DNA from: Flavobacteriaceae bacterium | GTDB taxonomy: Bacteria > Bacteroidota > Bacteroidia > Flavobacteriales > Flavobacteriaceae | NCBI GenBank assembly: GCA_018623955.1 | Contig: JAAZUX010000012.1 | Location: 1-10,261, forward strand | Reading direction: 5' to 3' | DNA: 10,261 bases | Shown here: one piece after another, positions 7,563 through 10,261 of the stretch | Numbering within the stretch: the first letter of the stretch is position 1 | How the letters are laid out: each line of letters starts with the position of its first letter | Program-made: the position numbers and the translations under genes | Notes under the pieces: generated by a model | What the model was told of the DNA's origin: nothing | Database searches by the model: none | The model's input: only the letters and a program-made list of their open reading frames with translations

Positions 7563-9092
7563 CTATTCCCATTCAATGGTAGCGGGAGGTTTGGAACTGA
7601 TGTCATACACCACCCGATTGACCCCTTTTACCTTATTGATGATCTCATTGGACATTTTTTGCAAAAAAGCATAGGGTAAATCTACCCAGTCTGCTGTCAT
7701 TCCGTCAGTAGATTGGACGGCACGCAGGGCAACGCACTTTTCATAGGTTCGTTCATCACCCATCACCCCAACACTGTTAACGGGCAAGAGCATTGCACCT
7801 GCCTGCCATACCTGATCGTAAAGATTCCAAGATTTTAATCCATTGATAAAAATGGCATCGACCTCTTGTAACATACGTACCTTCTCTGCGGTAATGTCAC
7901 CCAAAATTCTGATGCCCAATCCGGGTCCCGGAAAAGGATGACGGCCCAGGAGTTCAGGATCGATCCCGATACTGGCACCTACCCGCCTTACTTCGTCTTT
8001 AAACAACATCTTCAGTGGCTCCACCAGCTTTAGCTTCATATAATCCGGCAATCCACCCACATTGTGATGTGATTTGATGGTCGCCGAGGGGCCATTGACA
8101 GAAATGGATTCGATTACATCGGGATAAATGGTACCTTGAGCCAACCAACTTACCCCTGCTGTTTTCTTGGACTCATCATCAAAAACATCAATAAAAGTAT
8201 TCCCGATGATTTTTCTTTTTTTCTCCGGATCGGTCTCTCCTGTCAGAGCTTTTAGGAATTGATCAGTGGCATCAACCCCTTTGACGTTCAATCCCATCCC
8301 CTCGTATTGATTCAGCACACTCTCAAACTCATTTTTTCTCAACAAACCGTTATTGACAAAAATACATTGCAGATGTGGGCCAATGGCTTTGTGAAGTAAA
8401 ACCGCTGCCACTGTGGAGTCAACGCCACCCGACAATCCCAAAATCACTTTTTGGTCACCTACGGTTTCCCGAATTTCTTTTACGGTCATTTCCACAAAAG
8501 AATCGGGAGTCCAATCTTGTTGAACTCCGGCAATTTTGATCAAAAAGTTTTCCAAAAGCTTTTTTCCATCGGTGGTATGATAAACCTCCGGGTGAAACTG
8601 AATTCCAAAAGTAGTTTCCCCCTCAATACAATAGGCGGCGTTTTTGACATCTTCGGTGCTGGCCAGTAAGATGCCTCTATCAGGCAATTGGTCGATCGTA
8701 TCGCTATGGCTCATCCATACTTGACTGCCTTTGTCAATTCCCTCAAAAAAGGGTTCCCCGGACTGAATAAAAGATAGATTTGCCCTGCCGTATTCACGGG
8801 TGTTGGACGGTTTGACTGCCCCTCCGGAGAAATGAGCCAAATACTGCGCACCATAACAAACCGCCAACAAAGGTAATTTACCTCTTATGGTAGAAAGGTC
8901 GGGATGAGGCGCCTCCTCGGATCGAACTGAATAGGGAGAGCCGGAAAGTATGACGGCATTGAACTCCTCGGTGTTCTTTGGTGGATTGTTAAAGGGATGG
9001 ATTTCACAATAGATGAACAGTTCTCTAACACGTCTGGCGATCAATTGGGTGTATTGTGACCCAAAATCAAGAATCAATACTTTGTCTTGCAT
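7563..9092 (-). CDS. guaA: GMP synthase, glutamine hydrolysing (GuaA)
   Basis: GuaA converts XMP to GMP with ATP and glutamine-derived ammonia. The 509-residue length is usual. The N-terminal class I amidotransferase domain (1-190) has the nucleophile C79 in AVCYGAQY and the H167/E169 pair in QFHPEV. The ATP-pyrophosphatase domain has [10 protein letters not shown] (218-227). The C-terminal dimerisation/XMP-binding domain contains [16 protein letters not shown] (383-398) and ends in the conserved KPPATIEWE. All catalytic residues are present and the ATG start is the only reasonable one. It follows bshC by 78 bp and precedes the LysM gene by 18 bp. The guaA 3' end is a well-known integration hotspot elsewhere, but here it is intact, unduplicated and directly followed by a core gene. 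Confidence 0.98.
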   Translation of the reverse strand: MQDKVLILDFGSQYTQLIARRVRELFIYCEIHPFNNPPKNTEEFNAVILSGSPYSVRSEEAPHPDLSTIRGKLPLLAVCYGAQYLAHFSGGAVKPSNTREYGRANLSFIQSGEPFFEGIDKGSQVWMSHSDTIDQLPDRGILLASTEDVKNAAYCIEGETTFGIQFHPEVYHTTDGKKLLENFLIKIAGVQQDWTPDSFVEMTVKEIRETVGDQKVILGLSGGVDSTVAAVLLHKAIGPHLQCIFVNNGLLRKNEFESVLNQYEGMGLNVKGVDATDQFLKALTGETDPEKKRKIIGNTFIDVFDDESKKTAGVSWLAQGTIYPDVIESISVNGPSATIKSHHNVGGLPDYMKLKLVEPLKMLFKDEVRRVGASIGIDPELLGRHPFPGPGLGIRILGDITAEKVRMLQEVDAIFINGLKSWNLYDQVWQAGAMLLPVNSVGVMGDERTYEKCVALRAVQSTDGMTADWVDLPYAFLQKMSNEIINKVKGVNRVVYDISSKPPATIEWE

Positions 9093-9096
9093 CTGC

Positions 9097-9104
9097 CAAA
9101 AGTA
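9097..9104 (-). promoter_or_regulatory. Putative -7 promoter core of guaA
   Basis: The minus strand reads TACTTTTG, matching TAnnTTTG, with exactly four bases (GCAG) between it and the guaA ATG. The nearest TTTG upstream is about 26 bases away, longer than the usual spacer. The same geometry is seen before mnmA. The predicted start of transcription would be at or next to the ATG. Confidence 0.45.
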
Positions 9105-9170
9105 CGATATATTCAGTTGTTTTGAATTGGCAAAAAAAGGATTTTATTAAAAAAAAAATGTTGGTAAATC

Positions 9171-10261
9171 TCAGCCCTCAATTACAGAAAATTCAGCAGA
9201 TAGAGGCTCAAAAGTTTCCATCAGAAAATCGATAAATTCACCGCCGTGTTGGAGATAAAAATCACTAAAGTTTTCCACCCTTTCTTGCAGTTGTCCTCCA
9301 GGAAAAAGTTGCTCCTGTAAAAGTACCAAACGCTCCACGTGATCTTTCAACTTTATTTTTTGGGCTTTGAGCAGGCGATCCTCCAAACGGTCAATCCCCT
9401 TAAATTGCTTGGATTTTTGAGCTTGGACGGCTCCCTTAAAGGAGGCGTCCGTTTTTAGGACCAGTGACTCTAAATGTTCAAACTGTTCCTCTAAGAGCTT
9501 TTTAAAAGATGACAAATCCAAATCAATATTGCTGATCTGCCTGACTTTTTTGTTGATCAACGCATTTCTTTTGAGAAAGAAATCTTTTAATTCCAGTTTG
9601 AACTTACTGATTTTACGGATATTTTTTTCACTGATCACCAAGGCCGAATTTCGTAAAATCAAAAGCGGAAAAGGAACCTTTTGGGCGTCAAAAAAAGATT
9701 TCAACTCCAGCCAATAGGCCAGCTCCCCACCGCCGCCAAAATAGGCAATATTGGGTAAGATGACCTCCTGATAGAGGGGACGCATTAGGACATTGGGCGA
9801 AAACTTTTCTGGGGATTGCTCAACCCAATCCATCATTTCTGATGCATCAATACTTTCCTCTTTTCCCTCCCACGAAAAACCATTTTCATTTTTTATTAAC
9901 CGATGTCTTTTGCCGTTTTCCAAAAAAAACAAATGCAGATCTCGCGGATTGACTTGAGGCTTGTAATGAGGATTGTAATCCTTTTTTAGGTTTTCAATTT
10001 GGGAAAGCACTCTTTGCGCACAACTTTGTTTTTGTAATTCTTCTTTTAGATAAGGTACAAAGTGTTTTTTTAGTGCCTTATCATCCCCATCGATGATCAA
10101 CAATCCATAGGCCTCAAAAAGGGAATGCACAAAGATCCTGGTCGCATGGGACAGATCACCTCCGGTCTCATAGCTTTTTTTGATTAAAGTTTTTAATGCA
10201 TTGGCATTGATACTGCTACCCAGTTCTTGTTTGAATAAATCGAAAAGCGGCTTTAAACTCC
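9171..10261 (-). CDS. bshC: Bacillithiol synthesis protein BshC, 5'-truncated by the window edge
   Basis: BshC is the putative cysteine-adding enzyme in the last step of bacillithiol synthesis, joining cysteine to glucosaminyl-malate. The frame stays open to the right edge, and about 362 C-terminal residues are visible of a family length near 530. A GTG at 10128-10130 is internal and not the start: the protein continues upstream with KKSYETGGDLSHATRIF. Recognisable family motifs are the ATRIFVHSLFEAYGLLIIDGDD region (around 10065-10145), the hallmark NVLMRPLYQEVILPNIAYFGGGGELAYW (about 9715-9800), and a long charged coiled coil (about 9290-9560) typical of BshC. The gene ends with TGA 78 bp before guaA. 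Its presence implies bacillithiol as a low-molecular-weight thiol, as in many Flavobacteriia. Confidence 0.93.
   Translation of the reverse strand, partial: SLKPLFDLFKQELGSSINANALKTLIKKSYETGGDLSHATRIFVHSLFEAYGLLIIDGDDKALKKHFVPYLKEELQKQSCAQRVLSQIENLKKDYNPHYKPQVNPRDLHLFFLENGKRHRLIKNENGFSWEGKEESIDASEMMDWVEQSPEKFSPNVLMRPLYQEVILPNIAYFGGGGELAYWLELKSFFDAQKVPFPLLILRNSALVISEKNIRKISKFKLELKDFFLKRNALINKKVRQISNIDLDLSSFKKLLEEQFEHLESLVLKTDASFKGAVQAQKSKQFKGIDRLEDRLLKAQKIKLKDHVERLVLLQEQLFPGGQLQERVENFSDFYLQHGGEFIDFLMETFEPLSAEFSVIEG

Noticed and set aside
7563..7600. Integration scar at the 3' end of guaA, a common hotspot in other bacteria
   Set aside because: The KPPATIEWE end occurs once, and the LysM gene follows after 18 bp, so nothing is inserted here.
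9145..9160. A10 run between bshC and guaA as a rho-independent terminator
   Set aside because: It would supply a T-run on the minus strand, but no stable stem of useful length precedes it in the direction of transcription.
10128..10130. GTG as the start of the bshC product
   Set aside because: The frame remains open to the window edge, and the upstream residues (ending in SHATRIF) continue the BshC pattern, so this is an internal valine codon.

Overview
The window reads as a chromosomal segment of a Bacteroidota member, most likely Flavobacteriia-like. The evidence is AT-rich non-coding DNA, Bacteroidota-style TAnnTTTG promoter cores, a bacillithiol-synthesis BshC protein, YidC in its long form with a large periplasmic domain, and a LysM/periplasmic-binding-fold protein between guaA and pyrG, an order I recall from flavobacterial genomes. 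All core genes lie on the minus strand.

Reading in the direction of transcription (right to left): a 5'-truncated bshC (9171-10261), guaA (7563-9092), a secreted three-LysM protein with a substrate-binding-like C-terminal domain (5787-7544), pyrG (4086-5714), yidC (2248-4080) and mnmA (1027-2199). Gaps are 78, 18, 72, 5 and 48 bp, so guaA-LysM and pyrG-yidC are probably co-transcribed. TAnnTTTG cores lie before guaA, pyrG and mnmA. The genes supply GMP (GuaA), CTP (PyrG), inner-membrane protein insertion (YidC), the 2-thiouridine of tRNA wobble positions (MnmA), bacillithiol (BshC) and probably an envelope function (the LysM protein).

The left kilobase differs. It holds a plus-strand coiled-coil/transmembrane protein gene (406-840) built on an 11-residue repeat, the C-terminal remnant of an XRE-type helix-turn-helix protein (883-1005) preceded by a small palindromic GC-rich repeat, and non-coding AT-rich DNA. 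It is bracketed by two copies of the last 99 bp of mnmA: the working copy at 1027-1125 and a detached copy at 44-142 in the same orientation. The detached copy is 58/59 identical over one part and 28/40 over the part next to the stop codon. This looks like the footprint of insertion or recombination at the 3' end of mnmA and is the most interesting structure here.

I see no rRNA, tRNA, CRISPR array, complete insertion sequence or integrase gene. I found no clearly new multi-gene system; the rest is conserved core genome.
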